Positions 35,904 through 50,039 of a DNA stretch of 64,000 nucleotides are shown here, in pieces. Below the pieces are notes generated by a model. That model did not search any database. It worked only from the letters and a program-made list of their open reading frames with translations, and was not told the origin of the DNA. Origin of the DNA: Trichoplusia ni (Eukaryota; Arthropoda; Insecta; Lepidoptera; Noctuidae); assembly GCF_003590095.1 (NCBI RefSeq), contig NC_039494.1:5890001-5954000 (forward strand), given 5' to 3'. How positions within the stretch are numbered: position 1 is the stretch's first letter; every line of letters begins with the position of its first letter. The translations under genes and the position numbers were made by a program.

Positions 35904-38900
35904 GTACGTACATTACCATATTCTTAAGCTTTTTTACATCGTTTAATTAATAAAAAGTGATAAGATAAGAAAATGAAACAAAGCAATCCGTTAACAATAG
36001 ATGCGATGTTCTTTAATCTTAAAAAGAAAACAACGAAAGCGCAAAATTCTCCAAAAGCCTTAAAATAAGAATAGACTCTTTCAAAGTATTTCAATGTGAA
36101 GGTAGCACGCGAACAATGTTCAGAGCAATTTTCCTGCCAGAACAAAGATTGGGTGCTGACAACTCTACCACGTACCCAGCCAATTATTTTAATTGTCGTA
36201 AGGTTGCTGCAAAGTTGTTTATACGTAACTGGTTTGGCTCACAACACTGAAAATTCTTAGTGCTCCCAAAAGAATACCACCCTATTTCGAATTCGAGGAA
36301 ATTGAATTTTGGAGAAGCAAGATTGTGCGCGCCTTTTGAGAAACTACTAAATAGTTTTGGAAAATCAGATTTTGGACTTTATTTATTGATTCAAAATATT
36401 TGGTAAAGTTGCAAGCAGTTTTGGGTCCTGGCTTCCTATCGTATAATTATATTTAACAAAACCGTTTCGATACTAGTGGTGCATTAATTTCCTAAAGTAG
36501 AACTTTAAACGATTTCTTCATAACATCTTCCTTTCGTCTAGCATGTGGAGGAAATTTTGGGTTCAAGTTCAAGAGAGCGTTAAGACCTTTCATGAACGTA
36601 ACGTGATTTAAACCGACTGAGTATTTGGTGTATTAAGTTTTATTAAAAGGGTCAGCGACTTTGAAAGCAGTATTTTTCTCTTTAATTTACGGATTGAGTG
36701 ACTCTAAATTTTTGTTGAGTGATACATGTTGCTGAAAATAATTTAGAATTATATTTTTTGTTTTCTGATCACAGTTATAAAATTAGTTATTAAAAGTTTG
36801 TGTGGATATTTAGGAATATTGGCTTAAATTAATTTCAATACTTAAAACAAGCATGCCACAAACTCCGTAAAATTCTAGTTTACTGATGTCACGACAAACA
36901 ATGAAATCACTTCCAAAGCATTGTCTTTTGAAACTCCGTCGCCGAGATCAAATCAAGTTGTCAATTGTTTTAAACTCAAGAGGAGTAAGCTGACAAAAAC
37001 GGATTTAATTAAGATTAACGGGTTGCTCCAAGTGACATTTGCAGGTTAAGGAGAAAAAGGTTCAGTCGGGGGTATTCTAAAAATACTTGAAGTAAAGGTT
37101 ATTTAAATATTAATTCATGTTTTTACAAGCATGCCTGTTTAAAAGCAGTTTTATTACATAAATAGTTATTTGTTTTGCAGTCTTGTTCTTAAATTGATTC
37201 AAAAGATTAAAGCATCGGTTACGTGAGCCTTCTAAACTAATTTTCTTACCTATTTAGGGGTTCTTAACTTCTGAAATAACAGCTCAAGTACAAAACGCGG
37301 TTAATATCTAAGATCGGGTTGATTAAATTTGCAGATGTAATTGGGTCTGTCTTGAGATCATTGGTGAAAGTGAATTGTTAACTTATACAACACTTGACAC
37401 AATTGTGGGAGGATCCTTGACGGATCAAATTAGATACATTTGGATCTCCAAGATTATGTACAAATTCAATCTGAAGAGATAGAATGCTGATCTAAATATA
37501 CTCGTAGATTGAAAAGGTTAGTGTGAGAGAGAAAATTTTATTAGGACTATTAAACTTGGATGTAAACCGTGGTTATCGTAAATAATATAGCAAGCCTATA
37601 TACATCCCACTGATGGGCACAGGCAAAGTCAGTGAATGGTGTCTTAGAATAATTAAAAAGTACTGTATAAATTTAAAAAAATCTCATCGGTACTTTGCTT
37701 GCCTTAAGATCGAACCTGCACCTTGTGCATACAAATCCACAGGCCACCACGTTATGTTGTTAACTTATCACCCACTCACGTAAGTTCAAGAAAGTAATAA
37801 ATATATCCATCCTGCAATACAGTATTATTTACCTCAATACTGGAAAAACATGAGGATATCCTTTATATTGTGATGTCTTTGCTGATGAAAGTAACATGAG
37901 CTGGATACGGTATTTATTTGCCAGGTCTTTAGATAGATATTAACCGGTAACCACAAATAACGGTCCAGACCTCTTGAGGGAATAACAATAACTTATCGAG
38001 TTTACTTATAGGATCCAAAAAGAAGGTTATATTATTTTCTCTTATTGGTTGACTCCTTGCTTATGTTTGACATTAAATATAAATGATTGTTTTTTTTTTG
38101 CAAGGGAAGTATTTCCTTTTTTCCACGCTTTTATAAACGCACTTTCTTGTTTGTTTGTTGTTCCGGTTGGATTCTTGCAAGTCAATTTTGAGCCACATCC
38201 CGATAAGCTATCAATATGAAATTTTCAGGGGAGCCTCAAACCCAATCAATTTACAACTGTAAATTGGACAAACGGCTGGACCAATTTTGAGAAAATTAAA
38301 TACGTGGGATTTTAGATTTTTAAATCTATCTTAAAAGTAAAGTCAATTAAGTTTGCTTGAATAGATAATTAGTTTCCACGAGACGGTGGATTTCAAGCTG
38401 CACTTTTTGCAGCTATTTCAGTGGTTAATGGACGCGACTTCATTAATGCCAAGAATTTTCTACAGGGTGGTCTTAATTTAGCTTTCTAAAAGGTTCTATG
38501 TGTACGGATGCTTGGTATATTTGTAAGATGTTTTTTTTGGATTTTGATATTAGACAGAGAATAAGTAAATTCGTAAGGCAAATACGTTTCTATGGGTTAT
38601 AGCATGTGTTCAAGGGCAACAAACACTTGATTAAGTATGTTTTGACATTCGACATCCGACGCGTAATTTGTCAGTAGCTAAAGCGTGCGTGAATATCGTT
38701 GATTGTCAGCTATTTATAGATTTTGCGAAACAAGTTCATTAAGTGTGACGGTCCCTTAATACGTGTCAGCAACAACGGATGCTTAACATGTTAATAAATA
38801 TATTATTTATTGGTCTTTTTAATGCGAGTTATGTAGATACCTTCCATTTTACACATTTTTATACCTCCTAATGGATTATTAATCAGTTTTAGCAAACCAT

Positions 38901-39281
38901 CGTGACTATTTGATTTAAAACTAACGCCATAATTCATTATTCCCAAATTGGTAAGGTAATGAAAGTGTGAATTGGTTCTGTAAATATCAGGTAAATCTGA
39001 AAAGTTCTGTAGATTTAGAGACAGCCTAATTGGGTATTCATAGCGCTTTATAAATGTTTGGCAGCAATTTACTCTGATTGGGGTTAAAATCAGGGATGGT
39101 TGACTTGAATAAATCATCATCACTATAGAAAAACGGTGGAGTAATTAATACTGATGTTCTAAGTAGTAAGTTAAGCAATAACAGGTCATCAGAAAGAATC
39201 TGTACTCCAACCTTCTTTTTCAATCGACCCATCTCTATGACTTACTTTGTTTCAAGACGGTACTTTTTTTTATTCCCTCAG
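35904..39281 (+). other. Receptor intron between TM2 and TM3-TM4 exons (3.4 kb)
   Basis: The intron starts GTACGT and ends CCCTCAG and interrupts a glycine codon (phase 1). No coding frame with recognisable similarity was seen. It holds a degenerate repeat at about 37600-37770. It also has a stretch around 38160-38345 with 'ggctggaccaattttgagaaaatt', a phrase common in insect dispersed repeats and also seen near 14490. Two overlapping minus frames at 38803-39232 have no recognisable motif. Confidence 0.9.
37600..37770. repeat. Worn dispersed repeat
   Basis: 'tcccactgatgggcacaggcaaag' and 'ggtactttgcttgccttaagatcgaacctgcaccttg' recall 'cccactgctgggcacaggcc' and 'gtgcttgcctcgggattgaacc', known to me as a lepidopteran repeat. 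The second phrase resembles 9010-9050. Confidence 0.45.
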
Positions 39282-39508
39282 GGGTGGCAGTAGCTTCCAG
39301 CGTGTTCACAATCACGGCGATGTCGGTGGACCGGTACCTGGCTATCACGCAGTCGCTCCGCCAGCCCTGGATGCCGTCACGTCGCGGCGCGTGCAGCCTC
39401 CTTGCGGGGCTCTGGCTGGTAGCACTGGCGATATTCGCCCCACTACTGGCTGTGGCTACAGTAGAGAGAGAATACGTGCCGTCACTGTCCAGGACGAGAA
39501 ATGGATCG
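39282..39508 (+). CDS. Same GPCR, exon encoding TM3, DRY motif, TM4 and start of ECL2
   Basis: The acceptor is a pyrimidine-rich tract ending ttccctcag, and the donor is GGATCG|GTGAGT. The leftover G of the previous exon plus GG gives glycine, so the join reads LQ-G-VAVASSVFT without a break. Seventy-five codons follow and the exon ends in phase 0. TM3 ends in SVDRYLAI, the DRY box used for G-protein activation. TM4 holds the conserved tryptophan (AGLWLVALAIF) and a proline (APLL). After TM4 comes a basic, extracellular stretch ending RTRNGS, where N-G-S is a possible N-glycosylation site in ECL2. The second intracellular loop is short and basic (QPWMPSRRGA). This exon is clearly more GC-rich than its flanks. 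An overlapping + frame at 39247-39609 is only a shadow. Confidence 0.96.
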
Positions 39509-40229
39509 GTGAGTTCATTTTTTTAGTTGTATATTTTTTTCCACTGATCTTAAGCTACGATAGTAGTAAACAAATTCTATCTCTAATTAAGAATAGTAAT
39601 TTTTTTTAAATTACAAATTGATATTTTAAAACACCTCTATGGAATTTTGTTTTAAGTTAACAGAACGACGATGTTTCATTTCACTGAAGTCAAGAACGTA
39701 TTTGTGACAGCGCTTCTCAGCTGTGACTTACCGTGTGTGCAAACGTATCTCTTGTCAAGTATTACTATACTTATTTACGACTTTTTTTTACCTATTTTAA
39801 AGTTAAACCTTCTCTCCCAGTTTTCTACAACTATTAGCATAGAATTAGAAAGCTCAGGTACCCGACGTAGTATATTTTAAATGAACAATTCTCTGTTTAA
39901 ATCTCATTTGCTTAAACGTTGCACTCGGAGCGAATTTCGGGAGCGTACAACATTTGTTCTGCGAATAATAATAATATGAATGTTTTAGAGATAGGCGATT
40001 TTTTTATGATTAAAAGTTGTAAAATCAGTTTATTTAAATAGCTTTTTCTTTTTTATATATATTTTTTGGAAATTATTAAGCATTTTTTGGAAAGTGTATT
40101 TTTCAGCAAGTTTTGAAGCTCTTCCTGATTTTAAAAATTAATATACAATATTATGTTTATAACAAGAGTTTTGTTGATAGTGCTGATCCCTGAGCTTAAA
40201 CTACTCGTAACACCTGAACGAGATAAATT

Positions 40230-40661
40230 TTGAGTAGAACGTACAAAGTCGAATTGGAACAGTGCCCAATAATAATGACGATTAGATTGTATCGCAGTCC
40301 TCTTTATGTAACGTTTATACTATCGTTGAACGGTCCAGGCGTGTCGGGTCGGACCGATAAAATCTTTGTATTTAGCCTCCTTCAATGCCCATCGAAAACT
40401 AAATGTTATCGGCAGCCCACCACCAAAAATAACAAACCATTGAAAAACTGTGAACAGCATTGTATTGTCATGTTACCATGGCAACAAAAACTACAAGCAC
40501 TTCTGAAAGCCACCTGTCATTGTGACGTAGGTCAAGTTCAAATTTCGAAAGTTTTTGAAATAAAAATTGCTTTCGAACTCGTGACGAAATCACAAAAGTT
40601 TCTTTATAAAACGATTTATCGAAATCCGCCATGTTTAACTGACATCTATGGCTTTATGTAG
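40230..40661 (+). other. Longest open frame in the window (143 codons), no recognised domain
   Basis: The frame starts at a TTG; the first ATG comes later, at residue 16. It contains four cysteines within residues 71-97 but no domain I recognise. It lies in the 18.1 kb receptor intron, on the same strand, with no obvious promoter. About 0.3 frames of this length are expected by chance, so it is a marginal candidate for a transposon relic or an unrecognised exon. Confidence 0.2.
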
Positions 40662-42244
40662 GCGGCCGATGTAGAACATTTTTAAAGCGAAAGAAAATTA
40701 AAGTTGTTCAAAGTTCGGCTTTCTTACGACTGTTATAAACTTTCACAGATTTAGGATCATGCTTGCGTAGGCAAAATCCCAGTCCATTGTATGTGGGACT
40801 TGCGACATTGTGAGTTCGGTAGACATAGGCTAATGGAAAAAATCGTTTCGGTTACAATTTGTAACCAACACTCCTTTCCAAACTTCGAACTTTATTTATA
40901 TTATTGTGGCCGTAATTGCAACAGAAATGCATCATCTGTTTAAATTTCGACTGTTTAGCTTTCACGGTTCATAGGCAGCCTGTTGACAGACAACGGATCC
41001 TCAGCAAAAGGGTCAAATGTGGTAAACATTCTTTCACATATTGGATGTGGAACCTTAAATATCATGACACCACAAAGCCAATATTATATTCTCCATAAAT
41101 TTGTGAAAATGAACGCCTAAATAAATTAAAGTATTATTTTTTAACGATGTTCTAAAAATTCAAAGCTCCACGAAATTACGAATTTAATTACACTAAAAAT
41201 TCCAAAAACTTGGAACTTGCCGACTTTACCACTTAATATTACATTAAAATTTGTTTTTTAAAATTTGTGAATTGTTTCTTTTGAAACTTATTTCTTATAA
41301 ATGAGAGTCTCAAAAAGCGATAAACGTACATATTTTACTATCACTAGTCGTTATTCCTATACACAACTTAGTACTGTGCGTATGTTGGAAAATTTTCCGA
41401 GAATTTTCCACAATTTTTTTTGTTGGGAACACAAAACGGATTTGTCATTATGACTATCACATTTGTGCTTAACTTTTTAATCTCCGAAATGATTTTTTGA
41501 GTGATGGCTGAAAGTACTTTCAGTAATTTGTTTTATTTTTATTGCAATCTCTTGATGATTTCAGCAAAATTTGAGTAATGTAGATTAGTTTTGTTCGCAA
41601 ATTATTTTCAGTTATACTATGGAGAAAAAATTTAAAAAATATTTTGTCTGAAATGTAATTGTTTATTTTATTTTAACCACATAATTGTATCATTATATTA
41701 TGCAGTGTAGGCAACCAAATTATATCAAACTTTTTTTTATGTTTTTATTCACTTAGACCAGATTCTGAATATTATTTAGAACTATTTTTTTTATGAAATA
41801 GAAATGAGTTATGAAGTGAATCGTAAATTGGTCGTGCATTAACGCTAAAACCCTAACTAACAGAGCTCTGGCAGCTTTCCAGACAATTAATAAAAGATAG
41901 CGAGCCAATTAAAGCCTCTATAATGCCCACTCAATATATTTTGGTCACAATTACCAATGTCGAAGATTAGAGAAAATATTAGAGAGCTCTTAAAATAAAG
42001 TGAATCAAGTGTGTACTTAGGATATTTCAATAATTTTACAACATTTTTAATGAATTTTAATGAACATTATTGTTTTACAAATTTGTCGTTAACAGCAACA
42101 TTTCCTGTCAGTTTATTGCTGTCGTTATAAATTTGTGTAGCAATACAGATTTTCAGCCCTTTTTTCACTAAATCGCTTCGACTAAAGACGAAGACAACAA
42201 TTCTCCGTTAATAATACCAACAAATTGTTACCTCTTACGGAAAA

Positions 42245-42278
42245 TGAAAATTGCTCTCCATTTCAAGAGCAATTTTCA
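42245..42278. repeat. Perfect 13-bp inverted repeat with 8-base loop
   Basis: TGAAAATTGCTCT (42245-42257), loop CCATTTCA, then its exact reverse complement (42266-42278). Function unknown. Confidence 0.85.
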
Positions 42279-44623
42279 ATTTAAAATTGGAAACGTTAAT
42301 ATTTTAGGTTAAAACCTCCTTTGCGTGACCAGTTAATAAATGAGAATCAATTTGTGGTTCAGCCAGTAAGCTTTTTAAAATGAACTCAGCAATTTCTGGC
42401 CACTCGGTTTCGACCAGAAAATTAGGAGTTCGTGCAAACATATTGAAATTGGGACGATGTTTGCGAAAAGTTTTTAAATTAAGTTTCGTTTATCAATTCG
42501 TTTATTATAAGTATATTTAATTTTATATATTTTGCTAATCCCATGGGAAAATATTGTTTTTTATTTGAAATAAATATTCGCAAGTTCTGCAAAACCGAAT
42601 TGATTCATTTCTAAATGTGTGAAGTAGTAACAAACACTAAGATATAAATCAATTTCTCTTATTTGATTAAATGTTATTGACTAATTATTTCTAGGCCCTC
42701 CGGAGAAATCTTGTGCTTAACTATGTTAAATTGTATCCGTAAACTTTGTCTGGCAACTGTACAAGTGTACAATCGACTATGTAACTGTGTATGTGTGTGT
42801 ATCTATTGTGCATGTATGGGTAACATTTTCCCTCATCACATTACTCTTTCGTGTTTTAGTCGGCGGTAATCCGGATCGCAGGGCGAATTCTTCCTTAGTA
42901 CGAAATTGCCAATTAAAGCCCAGACTACGGGTGCACCCTCCATCCTGCCCTTTAATTGGTCCTAAACCACCAATAAATGTTAGTTAAGCCATGTTGATAC
43001 ATTGTACCTCTTAATCTATATAAAAGTGCTTTTTGTCTTGTGTTTTATAAATAATGGATTAACACTCGTTGATATGCCTGACCTCCTTACATGAACTCTT
43101 TATTTTCTATTTTAAACAATACTGTTTTTGATTTATAAGTATGTTTTAAGTTTATTGCTCTATTGTATTTTTAACTTCAAGCTCATGTAACTTAGTTAAT
43201 TTAGTTTTAGATTCTTTCTAACACTTATCACTTCTTTTGTGAATGCTGGTTAACCAGTAATTGGCGACTGTGTAAGTCTTAGACATAATTATCAATATAC
43301 ATAAGCATTGCTGTACACAGAAGCTGTTGGTAAACCTATATCAATAAATAAATATATTTTTCTGAGATATGTATATACGTAGATTCAGTCCATCATAGTC
43401 CAACTCCTCAACTAGATTCACAACAATATCACACTATTCCATTGTCTTCATTCGTATCTAAGAAAGGAACCCAACATGTTGTTTTCTACGTGATCGAAGT
43501 ACCAAAATGTTAGACACAAACTCTCACGATCCGGGAAACTAAAAGCAAAACACTTGACAACCAGAAACAACTGAGACTCGACACTACACAGCTTCTTAAA
43601 ACTTTACATCTTTGTAAAACAAAACTCGCAAATAGACGAACTTTATGAATTTAACAGTTTTGTTACCGTCGCCGCTAATTTTAGACCGAGTCACATTTCA
43701 CTTAGTTTTATTTGACTAAACCCTTATGTAACGTGTGTTTTGTAGATTATTAGTAGTGTAGAGTATGAGTTTAATTTTTCTTTACTTGGGCATGTTACCC
43801 TCCTTAATAACTGTTATAAAAAGACAGTTTTAGTAGTGAACTGCATATGTAATTCTTTATTCGCAAAGTAGTACTTAGAGAGACAAACATACCTAGAACT
43901 TGACCTTTTTTACATAAAAAGTCTAAAGAAATTCACTATGATAAACCCTTTATAATATTTTATTATTTCATCAATGCATACAGATAATTTGATCAAAATA
44001 TAATTTTTGATTTACTCTTCATACTTATTAAAATTGATAACAATTAATTTAAAACGCTTCGATTTCTCTTGTCCAAACTACCAAAAATACATTTAATACG
44101 AAATTATAAATAATCGATCTGTCAAAATGATTGGCGAAAATAAATGTTTGTATGTCGTTAAATAATTCCAAATATAATTTTAAGAAGGTGGTTTTATAAG
44201 AGTAATTACAGATCATTCAGCATCTAGTAAATTAGTCAATCAACTGATTGGTAAGAACATAATTGCGCAGACTGACTTTGTCCCCAACACAAAAGTTCAA
44301 TGGCAGCCGATTTCTGATCGATTCTGTTCAAATATAGCTCCTAGCAGTCAATTATTATGGTTGTAATTAGAACTTAGGATAGACACAATCTTGTGATTTG
44401 TAGATCAATTTATTCCGAGTTATAATTTAATTTGTAACAGGGATTGTATTGAATATGAGATTGTTATGTTAAATTAAATGTGCTTTGTCAGATGGTACGT
44501 TAAAAATTAGGAGGGATGAATACAGGGTAAATGTAAAGAAATGATTTAAGAGGTTTTATACAATAAAGTATTTGCTTAGATACGAATAACTAACCATAAC
44601 TAAATATTTTGTACTCTTCATGA

Positions 44624-44810
44624 TCATCCCAGCCTTTTCCGAACTATGTTAGATTCGGATGCTAGTCTAACCAAATGCAGTTAAGTAGTAGGCAGTTGCC
44701 TATAAGCTCCTAAACCAGTGACCAAGGCAACTCGATACTCCTTAGCCAGACTGGTTCTCAGACTTTCTGGCTTCTGATTATCCGTAATGACTATCAAGAT
44801 GTGTAAATAA
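44624..44810 (+). repeat. Dispersed repeat, copy 2 of the 15430 family
   Basis: 'ccagccttttccgaactatgttagattcggatgctagtctaacc' and 'ttagccagactggttctcagactttctggcttctgattatccgtaatgac' match the copy at 15430 in order but are more diverged, and the 3' part is missing. Confidence 0.65.
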
Positions 44811-45189
44811 AAGTCTTTTGTTTATTAAATACTTATCTACATAAAAATAAAAATGAATGCTAAATTCGTATGATACCTAATATAAAGCTTAATCCGAGCA
44901 ACAGTTAACCCGTTGTTTTCTCATTGGTGAATTTATAACTGAGAATGTTATATTAGCCCGAGAGGAAAAACCGCAAGCGAGGTCACTTTTATTACTTTCC
45001 TTGCTACATTTATGTTAAAAATAACAACGAATAACATATTCGATTGTATTTAAATGCCATCAGGCGGTAAGTACTACATACCCATAAAACTGGAATAAAT
45101 TTCATCCTGACTTAAATTTTCGCAATGATAATTATTAAACCTAATTAAAGTAACAAACTATATTATTATAACCTCTTTACATTAAAAAC

Positions 45190-45480
45190 AAAAAGTACTT
45201 TCTCAATTCAAATTCAACCTACAACGTACTTCTCCAGACAAAAACAACGCCTCACAATCACGAAGGTCGTATACAACTGTCAGCTGACTATTATCCAGTG
45301 ACCACAGATGTCGGAAAATCGTGATCCCGACAATCGTCCCCCATTCTATCGGCGACCGTATTTCAGGTCGGTCAACAACAGACGCTCCCTTTAAATGGTC
45401 CATCTGACATTTCCTTATACCGACGATAAATCAGTCCTTCGCACTGTCAGGGTCTGACCTGGCCGTTCGAATTGTAATTG
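45190..45480. other. GC-richer island in the long intron, unknown
   Basis: The sequence is clearly less AT-rich than its flanks and has a 66-codon minus frame (45203-45403) with no recognised motif. It could be a conserved regulatory element, a transposon piece or an unrecognised exon. Confidence 0.25.
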
Positions 45481-46224
45481 TGATAATAGCGCGTCATTTC
45501 TTAATTGGGTTGTGCTTCACTTACTGATGGGATTTTGAATCTTAAGGCTATTGTTATAATGACCTAAATACAACTAAATTGCGAAAGAAGAATTTGGAAC
45601 TTACGAGTAATTGCCTTTTATACACTTTAATGTAATTAATTAGGTGACTTTAAGCAATCATGGGATTCAAACTTTTATTTTTCGTTAAAGAAAAATCTTA
45701 AAGAAAATAGAACACTTGAATTTGTAATTTATTTTAAATCATTTCTATTTCGTAAGAATATTTGTAATAATAATTACAAGAAAATGTTTCGAACCTTTTT
45801 AAACAACTCCGAAACACTTAAATAGTTATAACTACTGGCATTAAGTCTAGAACTAGGTTTAGAATCTAATTTCAAGTGTTACTTAGCGCTTTGTGGTCCT
45901 CTGAGCGCACACTTAAAACATTAATGAACCTTAATGTTTAAGACAAGTTAAATATTGTTAAACAAAGTCACATTATAATCGTCACTAGCAGTTTTAATGC
46001 TAAACACAGTTTTTAGAGAACTTCATTATCTTTTATTAATCTTGAATATAATATTCAGTAGGTTCGACTTCTAATAAGTAGGTAACTAAGTAGTTGTTGA
46101 GAGTAGCAGATTAGTATCCAACTAAACTCCTTTGAGAATTATAAAGTTTCTATATTTAAATTGAGGTTAATCGCTTATGGTGGTAAAGGGGTTTTTAAAA
46201 CCCCGCACTAAGGAGTATATTATA

Positions 46225-46310
46225 ATCCTTTTGTCGAAGGTTTTACAGACATTTAAATACCATGCACAATGATATCTATTATCTGTACCAGGGTTTGTGG
46301 AAGGAGACAA
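46225..46310 (-). repeat. SINE body fragment
   Basis: 'cgaaggttttacagacatttaaataccatgcacaa' matches the reverse of the SINE tail phrase 'ttgtgcatgtgacttgaatgtttgtgaaa' at 28140-28170, with several changes. Confidence 0.45.
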
Positions 46311-49300
46311 TTATTGTTCTATGTGGTTTTCTTATTAAAAAGTTGCCTATATTTTATTGATAGAAATAGGTAGGTACAGCCTTTTGATTAAGAACATATA
46401 TTATGTTCTTTTCACTCATTCTAGCCCTGCAACGTAATCTCCAGAAAGCACGTACACAAAGTAAAAAAAACCGCACGTTTAGAGCTACTTTTACGATTTC
46501 ATGCCTCGTTTTATTAAAAACTAGGCTGTCTGTATTTCACATCGGAATGTTCTATAAAAGTAATTGAAACAGAAAACCAATTTACATTATGAAATTTAGT
46601 TTAATATTAGACTAAGCTTTGTTCAAAACAGACTATTGGAGTTTATATTTAGAATGTTTCCAAACAAGTATTCTATTTACAAAATTAAGGTCGCCTAAAC
46701 TTGTATTAGATCTCCGGTGGCCAGTAATCTTTGCGGTCAGAACGAACATCTGGACAAGCCGCAAAGTGCCGGCGAAGTGTAGTCTCCCACAAGCGTACTA
46801 AGAAACGAAGCCAGAAATTACGAAACAAGTTTATATAACCACAACCACTTACCTTAATAAATGAGCTCCCGAAACACACATAAAGATACCACAGACAAGA
46901 TAAAAGAGCAAAAATATAGTTTTGTTGGACATCAAATATACAACTAAGCATAAACGTAATTCACAACAATAGTGATAAAATACTGTTCTCTCCATTTTTG
47001 GTCGAACTATTTGAAATTTATCGCTGAATTGCCAATGGCAAAACGAAGTTTCGCCAGCTCTCGCGTGATATGTGGACTAGCAAATTTTCTGTACAATAAT
47101 CTGAATGTATGGTTCGAAATGGAAACGTGAAAGCTTGCATCTTTGACCGGAGTATAAACGGATATATAGATATTATTCTAAAAGAAGGAATGAGACATTT
47201 ATTTGACAAACAGTGTTGCATTTATGTCATGAAATTTAACTTTATTGACATAAAACATCAATTTTAAGTTGATAAGTTAATCAATCTGTGACTGACTACG
47301 GCAAAGCCAAAACAAAGATTTTTTTGAACTGTATGCAAGTTTGTGTAATCCCTCATAATACATTTTTTTTGTTTGACTTCTACAATTATTTTAAGTAAAT
47401 CTTATAATGGCTGTTCAGAGGAAGCGATAACTTCCTTTTCAAGCATTTGGACAAAGTGGTTTGAAATGTTCTTGATAAAATAATGAATTAACAACAAAGG
47501 AATTCCTTAGTACTTTTGGGGAAAATCCACGCGAATAGAACAACGGCCAGTAGCAGCTTAATATAACGTCAAATAATTTTGAATCTTATTTTTGTGAATA
47601 TAAAGATCACAGTCATTTACAACCCGTGCAACCTAACGGCACAATTATTTGTTGTAATTATAAAGACGCTGCCGGCACTCTTTCGATTGCGATTGACCCT
47701 TATTGTGTAACGTATAATAAATTGACAGACCGAGTCTGTAGGTAACAGCTTATTTTATTGCTGTAGCTGTCATTTATATGACTTTTATATAGTTGTAAGA
47801 GGTTTTAAAATGTGTATTACTTACAATTTCATAGTTCGAAACTTGTGAGAGTTATAGACTGTAAAGAGTTATGTGGGTGGGTATCGTTTTAGGGCCTATT
47901 ATGTTTAACGATTATTATCGAATGCGTGATACATTTTACGTAATGCTTACCAATAAAATAAATATTTCTCAAGTAATTCAAATTGAACATGAATTATCGG
48001 TAGTCATTTGTTTCGCTATGGGGATAATCAAATATGAAATTACCTCACGTCTCTTATTACTTCTACCAGTCCAGGTTTCCTGCAAAATAACGTAACAGTA
48101 ATGTAAATTACTTACGTTTTTCCAAAACAACTAAATAATTTCCCCTCCAGGCTTTCGTCTCTCAAAATTTCAATCATAGTTCCCGACTAAAATATATACG
48201 AACAAGTTGAGAACTTCGGCTTTATTTTCAAACGTCCAATTTCCTCGAACCAAAGCAGAGCTCGGAGTTTCAACGATAAAACTAATTTATCATTCAACTT
48301 TAAAACCGTGAAACGGAATTTCAATACATTCTGTTCTGCCCTAAGGATGTGCGCTTGAAATACACAAGCATTTTCTGTTTCGAGCAAAAACTTTGAGAAT
48401 GTTTTGAAAAATTAATGTTATTTACTTGGTCTCGGTGCGGTAACGTGAGATAGCACGTGCATTTATATTTTAACGTGTAACGGTCGCTTTATTAAGTTAG
48501 TTAGAAGGTTTTCCTCGCAGTTTTCGCACGCGTGGATGTCAGCTATAACTTAAAAGTTCTGTATTGCTAATCTTGTTTAAATAAGTCTTTATTAGCAATA
48601 TAAAATACGTTAAGTCATGAATTCTTAACAGAAAAGAACCATCGCGACGAATTAAGACGCTAAAAGCATTTAAAAAGTAAGCAGGCCCAAGGCGGATGTC
48701 TGACATAGCAACGGGCATAATTATAGCATTGATTAAAAAACAAGGTAGCGCGTCTTTCGTCCATTTCAATTACGCCGTGATTAATGTAATTATGTGATTA
48801 CTTTGCGTCATTTCTTCAAGACGCAGACAGATTACATCGTTATCAAGTTAAGGAAAGAAATTTAAGAAAATGTGGAAAATTCCGAACAGTTAAGTACTTA
48901 AATTTGGATTTTTTGCGAAAAAACCAGTCCAAACTGGCTCTCAAAAGTTCACTACAGCGTGTTGCATGAGTTATTGGACAATACCGAAATATAAATTACT
49001 AAAACAAAACGTTTCTTCTGTAATAAGTTAGGACACAAGAATTTGTTTATTATTCGCTGTAATATTTATATTAAATTAGCCTATTAATTTATCTGGTACT
49101 GTCACTTTAGATTAATGTCGACAACAATATTTAATTAAAACACACTTTACTTGTTGACAGGAATATTCAGGTCTCTGACAAAATTGACAGATATCCCAGC
49201 CCTCATAAACAAGTGACATTTCTACTAAAGTTAACGATGAAGAAGTCACTCAAATTAATCGGAATCGAATTATTTCTCGACTTGACTTGTACCCAAAATA

Positions 49301-50039
49301 GAAGTGATAAAATTGAATCAAAAGTCGAGAGCGAAAAATTCAATTCATCCAATCAATACGTCCATGCTTTTCGCTCAACAAACATGGAATGCATAAAATA
49401 GCTGCGAAAGAATAAACCGAGGTTTAACGCGTATTTTATCAAATCTCCTTTCCATAGGAGCGCCGGCAGGTGCAGGCAAACATCCGACGATCACGCAATG
49501 TTGAGCTTTACCACTCAATGTAAAATTCACTGCAACGGATACCGGAGTATTGGGAACAGTTCTCAGTAAATGAACATATTTGAAATTCTTATGTTGATTT
49601 TGAAGAGCAAAAAGGAGTATTGAAAGATTTTAACTTTCTTATCGTGAACGTTTTGATGTTAATAATATTAGTCAAGGTAACTACGAATATTGGTATTATG
49701 TATATGTAGATAATTTACTATATATATATACCCATAGGCAAACCACAGTGCGCAGGTCAGATCCCCACTTATGATAAATATTTGTGGGGTCCAAGAATAC
49801 GTAACTGAGATTGGGTATCTTAAGCAGGTGATCGAAATATTTGAGAAACTCACAGGGATACAGGTATTAATAATTATAATTATTTTAATGCGGAAGTATT
49901 TTTTGCAAAATAGGAAAATCGTAAAGTATACACAATGCCAATGACATACCTAACTATTCACAATACGAACACAAGTATTCGCAAACGTAATATGGATTTT
50001 AATTTTAGCAATAGTCACGTTACCTGAAAGATGTACTAA

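Noticed and set aside
39247..39609. 120-codon + frame overlapping the TM3-TM4 exon
   Set aside because: It is a shifted shadow of the receptor exon 39282-39508, with no homology of its own.
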